This document shows positions 23,501 to 34,900 of a DNA stretch of 64,000 nucleotides, in pieces (the stretch's first letter is position 1; every line of letters begins with the position of its first letter). The DNA is from Coffea arabica. Its lineage: Eukaryota; Streptophyta; Magnoliopsida; Gentianales; Rubiaceae. The notes beneath the pieces are model-generated. The model was not told where the DNA came from. It searched no databases and saw only the letters and a list, made by a program, of their open reading frames with translations. The translations under genes were made by a program, and so were the position numbers. Location of the stretch: the NCBI RefSeq assembly GCF_036785885.1, contig NC_092316.1, positions 17,105,001-17,169,000 on the forward strand. The letters are read 5' to 3'.

Positions 23501-25060
23501 TTGATTTTAGTGTTATTTCCAGCAGTTAGCAATAAACTGAACTTTACTGCCTTTTTCTTGGTAGCCCATTATCCTTCTGAGATCTTAGTTCTTTCTGTAT
23601 TTTAGCTTCTCTCTTCTTTGAGAAAGAAGAACTTCAGCATACTGCTGATGCTACAAATGGTTGTCATCATTGGACCTCTTTAAATTATGTATTACATGGT
23701 AACATCCTTCACCTTTTAAACAAATCCAGATTTATTTTTGATCCAAGTTGATGGACTTGAGGAGTTTCAGATCAGTAACTTTTTTAACTTGTACATTCTA
23801 ATTATCATGCCTAATCATTATAGAATGAGTGAGTCAGGGCAGGAGGAGGTTGTTCTAGTATTCTGTTTTACATACTCTGCAGATGTCTTTTGTTTGGATT
23901 TTTGAAGTATCTTTAAAGTATTTCAGAACCTTGAATTAATATTAAAGGTTTTCTACCCATGAATGGTTAAGGTGCACAAGTCAATCAACAGTAATTCCTT
24001 CCGAGCCACTAGCAGCGGACTGTTGGATTGGAGCAGGAAATCTGATGCATGTTTTTGTTTCTTCTGCTGTTAAAAATGATTTAAGTTCAGTAGGACTTTA
24101 AGATGTATAAGAGCGCTAGGGAAGGTGAAATTGCACTTGAAGTTCAGACCTCCTTTTATGAGTAGGGTTATCCACTTCTCTTATGGGTCCTAAATTCATT
24201 TATGGTTAGTTTTGGCATGCTAAAAAGTTTTTTCTCCTTTTGACTCGTGTCATTTTGTTTTGAGTGGTTATATGCTTGAATTTGCTTCAGCGAGGTACTT
24301 GTAGATTGTAGTTGTAGTGCTTTTTTTCTGTTGAAAAGGTAGATAACTTTGGTGAATGATATTTTCAAGATGTGTAATACTAGTGTATCTGGCCAGAAAT
24401 GCTAGAACACGTTGAATTTCTAAGGTGGTTTATTATTGTGATCCTTTTGCAATTAAGAATACATACTGGTCTAACATTCTCTGCAATTTGTGTTAACAAT
24501 TGTTAGGCCAGTGGCAGGGGAACAGACTGTTGAGCTTGGGATTTAACGTGGACAGAATGGTAGCTCAAGCATTATAAAACAAGCAAGCCGGTTTGGAGTT
24601 CAAACTCAGCAAGCTGAAAGAGAATTGCTTCCAGTGATTCAGGGATATTCCCTCACTCTGCCTCCAGTGTACAGCTAGCAAATCAGTTGAACGTGTGAGT
24701 TAGTCCTTTACTGAGGCTTAATTAGTGACCCATCTGTTGGTGAAAGGCATTTGATAAGATTCTTGTACTTTATAACATTGTCAAAGCTAAATCAGCCATT
24801 CAAGAAGAAATGAACATCCTTGTTAATAGTTTGGGAATTATTCCCTTGTTTTTGGGTGAATGGACTACAAAGTTTTGGCGGCTCATAATGTGCTTGCCTG
24901 CTTGGTTGCTGGTGAGTTTGAGGTGCATTACATAATGGGTATTGGATTTATGCCTCGGCGCTAGCTGTGAGGATAGCCAGACACATGTTTGGAGTATTGT
25001 TGCGGTTGGGCTGCTATGAAGGGGTGTTGAATACAATAAAAGATGCTGAGCAAATTATGT
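20589..25060 (+). other. long T-rich non-coding tract downstream of MOS2
   Basis: No protein-coding gene is supported. The plus strand is rich in T-runs and resembles intron or UTR sequence rather than the repeat-laden intergenic DNA elsewhere. A donor-like CAAGGTACTTT lies about 60 bp after the MOS2 stop (20,645-20,655) and acceptor-like TTGTTAGG lies near 24,500. An AATAAAAG polyadenylation-like signal is at about 25,038. A spliced 3' UTR is possible, but this is inference. A 61-bp tandem repeat lies at 22,418-22,540. Confidence 0.4.
22418..22540. repeat. 61-bp tandem repeat, two copies
   Basis: AAGAGTTCATAGAAAGGGCC followed by AGAACTCAACAACTAAGAAA starts at 22,418 and repeats at 22,479 with few changes. 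Confidence 0.85.
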
Positions 25061-25578
25061 GATGAGAAGGATTGGTAGATTGAATGGCAGTTTAAAGCAT
25101 GGGGGTATTTTATGTAGGATTATGTAAACGAACCTAAATGCATCTTTGCATTAATTAATCAAGAGGACTATCATTCAAAAGTGTAATAACTTTATCAAAC
25201 GCAAATTACAAGTGTGGCCACATCCAATCAAGAGGTAACTTGTAATTCTACCCTTCTTTATAAAACAAGGAAGTTACTTCATGTCTTCTGCAATGGAGTC
25301 AATTTAATCCAGTCAACAGGCGAGTTTGAACTGTACCTCTAAGCCAACAAGCTTGCAGGGATTTTTCGTTCTTTAACAATTAATCATCTTTTCTGAGTAT
25401 CACTTTCTAAATTTTTGGGGAAACCAAAACTTTCATGCCAAACTGTAGATAAAAAGGGAAGATGAAAGAGTGCATTACAAAACTTTCATTCTAAACTGTA
25501 GATAAAAAGCATCCGATCCAAGAATTTCAAACTTTTACTAGCAAAATCAAACTAACAAACATCAAATCTTAGGGTCTT
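25061..25578. other. intergenic DNA, no supported gene
   Basis: No supportable gene. A short duplicated phrase (AAAACTTTCAT..AAACTGTAGATAAAAAG) occurs near 25,425 and 25,480. Confidence 0.4.
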
Positions 25579-26010
25579 TTAGGGGAAGATATCGTCAGGA
25601 TCTTCATCGATGATGGTGCCATCCTGACAGATATGTTCAGCATAATGCTTGATAACCAATAGAAGATCCCCGATGGCTCATCCACTACCAAGTCTCTTCT
25701 ATTCTTGCATTGATCCCTCGAGTACTTTTCTCGTGGCCTGAATGTGGGACAAATCCAGTTATATGCCAAAGTCCGTTTCTTGAGTTGATTGGAGTGATTA
25801 TGAGGGAAGTCCCAAGCTTCAATAATGCCCTCTTCAAGACCAAATGTATAAAATGTCTTGTGCTTATCAGAATACACCAGCGGATCAGAAACAGGGGTTG
25901 GAATCCTCCTAGACTGTCCACTTGTGGTCTTGAGCAGGTCTCAGAAGGCAAGTTTGGTGGCTTCAGGAGGACCCTGAACTGCCATTACTATGCAGTTTTC
26001 AATATCCTCC
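25579..26010 (-). pseudogene. unidentified coding remnant
   Basis: The minus strand from about 26,010 to the TAA at 25,579-25,581 reads as protein-like sequence for about 140 codons. It has phrases such as FYTFGLEEGIIEAWDFPHN, ICPTFRPREKYSRDQC and, after a frame change near 25,670, IKHYAEHICQDG with an acidic C-terminus. An in-frame TGA interrupts it near 25,947. There is no intron-like break, so it may be a processed pseudogene or a single exon. I do not recognise the family. It lies about 350 bp upstream of the gag-only retrotransposon. Confidence 0.45.
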
Positions 26011-26362
26011 ATAGGGTCTGATGACAACACCAAATTTTTGACAATTTATTGACTCAAAACATCAGGAGTTTCAGTATTCCCAAGAATCATTGGGGCCATT
26101 CAGAACAACAGTTGCTATCACTCTTTCTGTCTAATTATTCCGAAAACGGGTCCATTCGTTCATGCGGCTAAGCCAAGGAGGTGATTCTATCGAAGGTAGT
26201 TCAATGTCCTTCGACTTCCATGCCTGTAAAGATACAAGGAGCAATCACGAGGGCTTCTAAGGCCAAACCACCCGCGGTTGGAAGGAGTATGTCTTGCGGA
26301 GAATATGGGTTGAAAAGAAAAAACTGGATTCTACGAATTCAACACCGTAGAAACCATTACAG

Positions 26363-26749
26363 TGTCATGGAGCGAGCTAAATAAAAGAAGGCCACGTGTT
26401 TGATTCTTATTGGTGTAGTTAGGAGTTTGTTAGAAATTGATACCTTTATAAGCAGGCATCTCTGCTTCGTTGTAATCGGCATTTGAATTCATTTTGTCCA
26501 GATTCATCAGAATTGGCTTGAGGAGCAATCCTCAATTTTCCCTCCCAAATCTTCCTTCAAATTCTTCCACCTTCTTAGCTAAATCCATTATCTCTGTTCT
26601 TGTAATACGTTACCAGAATTCAATTAATGAAAGCTGAAGTTCATTCGCTCACTATTTCATTGATTCATTGTTGACTGATTCCATCTCATTAAGCTTGATT
26701 TATTCTGCTTCATGCCAATTCTGGTTCCTCTGGTTTCTGTACCATAACA
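26363..26749 (+). repeat. 5' LTR of the gag-only element
   Basis: 387 bp, TG...CA ends. It contains CACGTGT (G-box-like, about 26,392), a TTTATAAGCAGG TATA-like motif near 26,444 and AATTAATG-type sequence near the end. It reads as identical to the 3' LTR. Confidence 0.92.
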
Positions 26750-26750
26750 G

Positions 26751-26762
26751 TGGTATCAGAGC
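26751..26762 (+). promoter_or_regulatory. tRNA-Met primer binding site of the LTR element
   Basis: TGGTATCAGAGC lies one base after the 5' LTR, the standard plant initiator tRNA-Met primer site. Confidence 0.95.
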
Positions 26763-26784
26763 TAGCTACGAGCCATTGGGAGAA

Positions 26785-27663
26785 ATGACTAAAAATCAAG
26801 ATGAGATGAGGAAAGAGATAACTGAACTAGGAAGTGTAGTTAGAACTTTTGCTAACAGAAGTGATGGACTGGAACAAGCTGTGAGGATCATGGAACACAG
26901 GCAGGAGAACACTGAAAAGGCTCTCAAAAACCTGGATCAGAAATACGAAGGTATGATGAACATGATGGCACAAATGTTAGCAAAGCTGAATGACAAAGGA
27001 AGGGAGGTAGAGAGCAGCAGCTCAGAGTCTGATTCAGGATATAAGGAAGATGGCAGAAGAAGGGAGGCGCAGAAGGGAGTTATGGATAAGTCTGAGGCTA
27101 AGGAGAGCAAAATATTCACCAGACTTCCTAAGGTGGATCTACCAACCTTCACTGGAGAGAACCCAAAGGAGTGGATCAGCAAAGCCAACAAGTATTTCAA
27201 AATCAATGGAATAGAGGAAGAAACGAGAGCTGAAGTTGCAGAACTTTATCTCAGAGACAAAGCAGATATATGGTTCCACGGCACGTTTTCTGGCAGGAAG
27301 GTTATTCATTGGGAAGAACTCTGCAATGCACTTTGTGAGAGATTTGGAGATGGCTTCCCTGAAGAAGCTATAGAGGAATTCAACAAACTGATGCAGACAG
27401 GTTCAGTAGCTGACTACCTGGAGAAGTTCGAAATGCTCAAAGCCCTGCTATGCAAAAAATTGGCGGCTGAACTGCTTTTGCGCGTGCTTATGGAAGATCA
27501 ATCTCAGAAGAATCAGCAAGCTTTGCCATTTTCTTATACTACTTGCTTGCTGCGAACTGCCAAATATCAATCTGAAGACTTTGTTTGGAAGCCTGGAACT
27601 TTGTTTGACATCCTTGAGGACAAGGATTGTTTAAGGGGGAGGCTTTGTCATGGAGCGAGCTAA
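26785..27663 (+). CDS. Gag-like protein of the retrotransposon
   Basis: The ATG at 26,785 is the first after the primer site and opens a 292-codon frame. An N-terminal coiled-coil-like region (about residues 1-75, repeated MRKEI, LEQAVRIMEHRQENTEKAL) is followed by an acidic/Ser-rich linker. A retrotransposon Gag domain follows at about 110-220 (LPKVDLPTFTGENPKEWI, LYLRDKADIWFHG, WEELCNALCERFGD, YLEKFEMLKAL). After that the frame jumps into sequence typical of the 3' end of a Gypsy internal region (ILEDKDCLRGRLC), so pol was removed by an internal deletion. The last codons and the stop lie inside the 3' LTR. No zinc knuckle is visible. Confidence 0.85.
   Translation: MTKNQDEMRKEITELGSVVRTFANRSDGLEQAVRIMEHRQENTEKALKNLDQKYEGMMNMMAQMLAKLNDKGREVESSSSESDSGYKEDGRRREAQKGVMDKSEAKESKIFTRLPKVDLPTFTGENPKEWISKANKYFKINGIEEETRAEVAELYLRDKADIWFHGTFSGRKVIHWEELCNALCERFGDGFPEEAIEEFNKLMQTGSVADYLEKFEMLKALLCKKLAAELLLRVLMEDQSQKNQQALPFSYTTCLLRTAKYQSEDFVWKPGTLFDILEDKDCLRGRLCHGAS
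27627..27645 (+). promoter_or_regulatory. polypurine tract of the LTR element
   Basis: TTTAAGGGGGAGGCTT lies directly upstream of the 3' LTR start and would prime plus-strand synthesis. Confidence 0.75.
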
Positions 27664-28032
27664 ATAAAAGAAGGCCACGTGTTTGATTCTTATTGGTGTA
27701 GTTAGGAGTTTGTTAGAAATTGATACCTTTATAAGCAGGCATCTCTGCTTCGTTGTAATCGGCATTTGAATTCATTTTGTCCAGATTCATCAGAATTGGC
27801 TTGAGGAGCAATCCTCAATTTTCCCTCCCAAATCTTCCTTCAAATTCTTCCACCTTCTTAGCTAAATCCATTATCTCTGTTCTTGTAATACGTTACCAGA
27901 ATTCAATTAATGAAAGCTGAAGTTCATTCGCTCACTATTTCATTGATTCATTGTTGACTGATTCCATCTCATTAAGCTTGATTTATTCTGCTTCATGCCA
28001 ATTCTGGTTCCTCTGGTTTCTGTACCATAACA
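27646..28032 (+). repeat. 3' LTR of the gag-only element
   Basis: 387 bp, TGTCATGG...ATAACA. No difference from the 5' LTR was found by eye, implying a very recent insertion or recent gene conversion. Confidence 0.92.
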
Positions 28033-29239
28033 CAGTTGGTTTCAGGAAATATGGACTCGATGGATAAGAATCACGGCTTGAAGAAGATGATGAGTACATA
28101 TTATAAGAAGAGGACAATCTAAACCTTCATGGAATTGTTTTGCAACATGGAACAGTACTGATACGGTGATGAAAGCGTTCCGGAAGGAGGAGGCAGTGGG
28201 AAGATGAGATCAGTTTTCGTCCAAGAAGCCTTCGGCGGACATCCATTGCAAGTTTTAAACTTTTCTTTCTGCAGAAAATGAACAAGCTTTGTTGCTGGAA
28301 AATAAGGTATTTCATAGAGGAGCTTTTTTGTAAAATAAGGTATGTTATTTCATAGAGGAGTTGAGGGTTAAGGGATGCCTAAGGACTAGGGCATGGTTGG
28401 GATCCGGGGCCTCCCAAATTCTATTTTGCTATATTTGGGATGAATTAGTAATTTCATATTTTATTATGTTATTTTTCATCTCAATTACACCATATTTAAA
28501 CTTGTATTACACTATTTTGTAACCTGATTACACCAAAGGGCAAAAAAATTGGGAGAAATGGAACTTAGGACAAAAAAAAAAAAGGGCCAAAACCAGTATA
28601 GACCTGACATCTAATATGGTACAACGATATCCAATTTTTAGGGGTTGGTAGAACAGTTTTGGAATGATAATTGAAATTGGATTCTCAAATTCTATTATTA
28701 AACTATTATTGGCGCAATTTCGAATTTCATATATTAATAATATATGGAATATATTAGAATAAGTATTGGTGTTACACCTTCTCATTAATTTTGAATCTTC
28801 CTATTGAAGTTTTTCCAAATCCAAAAAAGGAATAACACAAAATTTTAATAATGCACTACCCTTTTGTTATTGCTCTGCTAAGATAGGTATATATATAAGG
28901 GTAAATCTTTTATGTATTGATAGTAGCAGGTCTAGATGCATGACACATTTACAAATTTTGATGTTTAAAATTCAAAGTGAAATGACGTGGCATGCATTTA
29001 GACCCATACGTGTATATACTAATAGTTGAGGAAATATTAATATATTGGGTACTAGTGAATGTAATTAGTTTACTTGAGGAAAAATTTGGAGTAAAATGTA
29101 GGAAGAATAACAAAAAGGCCAAGATTCAAAAAAGAACCACAAGAAAAATTTACCATGATTAACCTTTGATTTTGTAGTAACTGTTTCAAACTATGTCCTA
29201 GATCTCGCTCACATAATAACCTATGACTTGGGCACCCCC

Positions 29240-29270
<31 letters not shown>

Positions 29271-29694
29271 GGGAGTTAGGTTTTGGGGTAAGTTATAAGT
29301 GCTGAGTCTGCCGAAGTACGCCTTACATGACAACAGCATTGAGGTGAAGCTGCAAAATTATACATGCATTTTATAACATTGAAGTATGAAATATGAAGTA
29401 TGAAATCTTAATCTATTACTTTAGTGAATTATTAAGTACTGAAATCTTAACATTTGAATATATTTTATATTAAATGATAAGTGAACAATTTTTCACTTAA
29501 AGTTTTGAGTAAGTTTTACTTAAACAATTTAGAGCTACTTAATTAATTAAGATGTTCATTTTTTTTATGTTTATTAAACATGTTTGAACATATTAAACTT
29601 TGAATCCATTAACTTTAAGTAATGAATTGATTTATCAAAGAGGGCATTACATCTCATTTTCTCGACAAATTTTACTATGATCATTGAGCAACTT
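28033..29694. other. intergenic DNA, no supported gene
   Basis: AT-rich with no gene supported. A long T-run (about 28 bases) lies at 29,239-29,266. A short open stretch directly after the LTR element (about 28,052-28,120) ends early and is not convincing. Confidence 0.5.
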
Positions 29695-29709
29695 AATCAT
29701 AGGACACTT

Positions 29710-29799
29710 AGGGGGAGGGTTGGGTTGGATGGTGGGGGGAGAGAGTGTAGGCAAGAGGTCTCGGGTTCGAGTTCTCCTGCTTACATTAAAAAAAAAAAA
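29710..29799 (+). mobile_element. short tRNA-derived SINE
   Basis: A 90-bp element with GGTTGGATGGTGGGGGG (A-box-like), GGGTTCGAGTTCTCC (B box) and a terminal A-run. The flanks AATCATAGGACACTT (29,695-29,709) and AATCATAGAACACTT (29,800-29,814) form a 15-bp target duplication with one mismatch. The B-box end, ...CTTACATTAAAA, also occurs at 61,330-61,345. Confidence 0.85.
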
Positions 29800-29814
29800 A
29801 ATCATAGAACACTT

Positions 29815-31924
29815 GGTGATAATTTACCAACTAGATGATTCATGGGTTCGTTTATAATAGCACATGCCAACTCGTTATTTGTAATTTTTTTTTTTATCAC
29901 TGCGGGAAAATATGTAAGATCAAAATTGTTGAAGTTTGCGTCTCTTTAAAGCATTCCCTTTTTTCCCATAGACTGCAGAATTCAAGATATCTGTGCGCTG
30001 CAATAAGTCCCAAAGGCAATAATGGTTCATCAACGATTTTCTCTTGGTTTTAAGCCTGCTTTCGGCGAAAAAAAAAGCAACTAATTTGCCTTCCTATTGA
30101 ATGAACATACCTTGGCAATGCGTGAACAAAATAAGGTTAATGGAAATAGAAGTGGCAGTTCAATTCAATATACTTGCTCAGGTTGTGTCTGCATTTTATG
30201 ATGATAGTTCTGCTACTCTCCTGATTCTGTCATTCTCTATTTTATGACAGATTTGATAAAGAACTATCGAGAAACATGATTGCACATGTTTATTTCAGAA
30301 CATTTTGTGTTTTCCATTGCTGTGCTTTTTATGCTTCGGTTGCTTGCAAATCTATTTTTTGGCTTAAAGCTTTTTTCGGTTCGAAGGAGCAGATGGGGAG
30401 GGATGGAGGAAGATGGGTGGCTGGGGCAGAAACGAAGTTATAGAGTAGCCATGGGTGAGTGACTGAGGGTTGGTGGTTGGATAAGGAGAGAAGTGAAAGA
30501 GAAATAAGGGAGACAAAAGTAGGTTACTATAAGTGAAACTCTGATTTAATATTATTTTGCCTTAGTCATGGTAAGTTTTAATTGATTATTGAGCAACTTA
30601 TGAGACAATTCATGAATAATATTAAATATATGAAATCACACACACACACACACATATATATGTATTCAAAATGTAAAATTATAAACAAAATTCGAAATTC
30701 TGAACTACCTTTCAAAGGAAATAGCATGGGGTTTGAATTTCAGAAACCCCTTGAGCTAGACTCATGTTTGATCAAGATGAATCTTTAACTGATTTGATTT
30801 GTTGATAATCCTAATTCATAATTCATAATTCACAAGTATCGCAAAACAATGCAGGGAAAATTTTTGGAAAGAGATAAAATTAACAAAGAGGCCATAATTT
30901 CGATGAATTTATTATTAGGCATCAATTGTGCATCATCTAGGGATTGAACTTTGTTGTTCATATTGGCCCAACATGGGACGTATTGGGTTGTTTCTCTGTA
31001 CGACGCAAGAATTTGGTTGTAGGCTTATTCACTTATTTTTTTAGTGCATAGAGTTTTTTAACGGTAGAAGCATTTAAAATTTGGAATTCGGTTATTGCTT
31101 ATCTTAGAGTCATTTTCATTGAGCGTTATCTGAAAACAAGCTTTGATCAATCTTGCACTCAAGTTTTTGAGCCTTTTTCTCCCAAGAGTTTGGTAAGTTC
31201 GAGCTCGAGCAAAGCATATTTGATGACAAGTTGAGCTCAAACATGAAAGTAATGTTATTTCTTATTTGAACATAAATCTTCATTGTCATTCTTAAACAAT
31301 TCATCAGTTTATTTTTTCACGTGCATTACACAAGTTTCATTATCGATCTACAATGCTCCTAGCTATTTTGGTTATTTCAAATTCCATAACTGTGGCATTT
31401 TAAACCAAAAGATTCGTTTGAAAAGAGTTGAGTAGCTACTTCACCTTTCATTGGTGGCAGACGAGCTCCAATAAACTCAACGGAAAGATGGACATCTGTT
31501 GGATTACAAGGCTGGAAATCAAAAGGCACATACTTGCTAGCATCCAACAGTAAAGGAGGAGATAAGAGAAGACAGTAATTAACTACATAATGAAATGTCA
31601 ACAGGGGAATTGAAGATGTTGAAATTGACTAATTCATTCTTCTCAGTGTATTCTTTAGTTCCTGACAGCAACAAATGAGTACACTTAGCCTGTAAGACGC
31701 TGTGAAATGAAATTTCTGCTCTATTAATTATGATACAAAATTGTTCAGGTTGCAGATCATTGTATTATACATGTGTATGTGCTCTTTTGCTTCTGATATG
31801 TGACAAAATGGTGTATGCTTTACCAACTTGTGAGCCTACATATATCTGAAATCAGCTTTTATCAAACTAAACAACATCACCTTTGTTTAAATCTTCGCTT
31901 AAAAATTGCAGGTTCTTCACGTTT
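29815..31924. other. intergenic DNA and probable MNS5 3' UTR
   Basis: No gene is supported. A short CA microsatellite lies at 30,638-30,653. The last few hundred bases next to 31,925 should contain the 3' UTR of the minus-strand MNS5 gene, but I cannot fix its end. Confidence 0.5.
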
Positions 31925-34900
31925 TCAAATGAACAACCATTGGCCACAGTAGCCAGCAATACTGCATGATCTACGTCTGCAATTGCTGGAATCAACACCA
32001 CAGTCATCGTCATTAAAGCATCTATGGTCTGCACGAGAGTCAGGAATGTGGCAAGCACTCTCCACCCGTGGCTGACCCTGCCCGCATTCTAGTGCAGTGG
32101 CTGGACAAACTCGCATTGACATTGCACTTGCTCGTTTTACTTGCTCTTCACTCTGCACAAAGTTTTCAAACCAACGAATATTTACTACATGCATCTAACA
32201 AAAGAAAATATTAATAGTTACATGCACCATGACAATATACCTAGTCAGACAAAACTTGGAACTCCAGTAATCACATATAAGTCCCAGAATACAGAAGTCA
32301 TGTGACAAAAAAGTGTTCCATGATGCTAACACTAAGAATATCTTTGTTGTTTATATGGAAGTACCGACATCATTTGAGGTCAGACACAAGAAATTTGCTG
32401 CCCAACCCCCCAGCAAAAGACCAAGCAGAGGCCTCAAGCCCAATCACTGAAGGGAGAAAGCTCCAACTCCATAAGTTATGTAACTTTTCCCACCAACCCT
32501 CTCCTAATAAATCATTTTTCCTTCCATCACATGAGGCAACGATTAAATGCATTTCTGCCTTCTGCTCCAGCAATTATTGCTGATTATCCTTTTGCCGGTA
32601 CGCAAGAAACATTTTAAATTGCTCAGTGTGTATATTTGTGTGCTATCTATCTGTCTACCTGTCTATATTTTGTGTGCGTGTGTGTTTTTATGCATATTCT
32701 CATCTTGCAGCCACTGTCTCATTTTCCATTTTTTTTTCACAAAAATGCCCAAGTATCATTGTGCTCTGTCCTCCGCCATCTCACAAATCAACAAGCCAAC
32801 TACACAATTCCATTTCTCTGGCAGCTTTCAGCTATCATCCTTGGAGAACCACTCAAGGAAAAATGAAAACATTTCTACATCAATCATATTGTCAAAATAC
32901 AAACCTTACAAATTGCAATAAGCAGTCTAACATTTTGACAAAGGGAATATTTGACTTTGGAAGGAAGAAAAGATGTAAAGAAAGATCCAGCCAATTAGAT
33001 CTGGCACAAGGGGAACAAGAAGTGTAAGAGGAGGGAGAGAAGCAGAGACTTTGGGGGAGACATATCTGAAACTGGTTGTCCTGACAACTTTTTCGTTTTT
33101 GTTTTTGGTGGAATGAGGGAGTAATTGATGGGCAGGGACCATGGGCTAGTGTGAGTTTGCTGCTGATTTGACACTTAGGAGCAGATGGGATGTGCAGGGG
33201 GGGGGGGAAGTCAACAGTTCTGTCATTTGGCAGATGATTAAGCCCAGAAAATCAAAGGGAGAACTGTTCTCTCCTCTCACATTATAAAATGTAAAATAAG
33301 AGCACAAGAGGAAAATTGTGAAGCGCATAATATGAGCTACCAATGGAGTGAATGAACCTTATTAAGTAGTGATGGTATTTGTTTTGGAAAAATCCACGAA
33401 TAATGTCCCTCAACACTATTAATACTACAGTCAACTATGTTTTTGAATGAATTCAAATTTCAACAGGACAAAGAGAGAACCAGAATCTTTGAGATGCAGC
33501 TGCAAACCAGAATCTGCAAGATTTTGCTTTTATATTTCTTTTTCCAATGAAAAAGAAGACAAAATAGAACACTAACCAAAAAAAAAAATTATGATGATAG
33601 GCATAACAATTGTAATTACAATTAATGAAACAGCACACTCAGACAATACTATAAAAATTATATAAATTTCATTATGTTCCAAAACACCAGAACACAGAAG
33701 GAATGGTAAAAAGTAGCAGAAGTATACAATAGAAAACAATACAAACCAGTGAGATCAGATAGCAGAAAGAAATCATTGAAGTATAGAGAGTGGAACTAGC
33801 ACCTTAACATACGTCCAGTTACTTGGAATATAAGCCTCAGGAAGCTTCTCACGCCAAGAGCTTAAAACTGGCAGAGGATGGCCTTCAGTAGTGAAGATGT
33901 AATTACGGTCGCCCAAAAACGAATCATCATAAAGAAGATATAAATACTTGCACCTATAAATTAAAAAAAAAAAGAAATGAAAAAAAATTGAAGAACATGG
34001 TTCATGTTTATGGCCAGAATACATTAACCAAAGGTATTGTGCTTTTAAAATTCAAAGTACTCACGTTTCAGAAAGAAAAAAGCTATGTTGATGATCTTCT
34101 AATTCCATACTCGTCACATCTCTAATACTTGCAAAACCACCTTCAACTCTAGCGTATAGATTAAGAGAATCTACAATCAATTCACCCACTTCCATATACC
34201 AAGGATCTGTGGATATGAATATCAGCATATTTACTATCATAAGTAACAAAATGATATAATACTAACTGCAACTGAATTTGAGGAAAGTTGCAGACCTTTG
34301 GTTGCTTGATACAAGTAAAATGTGGATTCTGCAAACTCGGGGCGCAAAGGATAGTATTTTTCTGTGGGGTGCAACATCATATGATCCAAAAGATATCTGG
34401 ATTGTAATACATCCATACTATGTCAGTGGTATCTTCCTGACAATCTTTTGTACTAGCCAGCATACGTGTAAAGAAGATGCCCCAATAAAATGAATCATGG
34501 AAAGAGTAAAATGTTCTACCTCTCTGGCAGTACCCCATATTTCTTCCAGACATAATAGAACTCTCGGTGTGACAAATTAGCTGCTGGAATGTCCCCAACA
34601 AGCACCTGACTCCAACAGAAAATAAAAAATTACTACACAATTCAAAAACACACTCAACAATGTTGTTTGCAGTTACCTGGAGACCCGGCCAAAATGCTTG
34701 CAGGCTTGTAAGCTGCCAATAGGTTGATTTTCCTGTTCTCATATCAGCTTCATGATACCTATTATCAGTTCATTCTTGGTCAACTTCCCAAAATGGTAGT
34801 TTTGGTCAATTTGGCGGTCAAAAGAAAAACTGAGCATAGAAAAGTCCAACAATGAGAGGTTGAATAATTAGAACAAACAAAAAAACCATTAAATAAAAAA

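Larger units (their letters stand above)
26363..28032 (+). mobile_element. gag-only LTR retrotransposon (TR-GAG type, Gypsy-like)
   Basis: A compact 1670-bp element. The 5' LTR (26,363-26,749) and 3' LTR (27,646-28,032) are both 387 bp, begin TGTCATGG and end in ATAACA. I found no difference when reading them side by side. A tRNA-Met primer site follows the 5' LTR and a purine tract precedes the 3' LTR. The interior encodes only a Gag-like protein; no protease, reverse transcriptase, RNase H or integrase is present. This matches the terminal-repeat retrotransposons with GAG (TR-GAG) first reported in coffee. The flanks share only CAG (left flank ends CAG, right flank starts CAG), so no clean 5-bp target duplication is visible. 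Confidence 0.9.

Noticed and set aside
32302..33027. Several plus-strand frames of 76-133 codons
   Set aside because: They lie in the last intron of MNS5, overlap each other and are rich in low-complexity Phe/Ser/Cys stretches.
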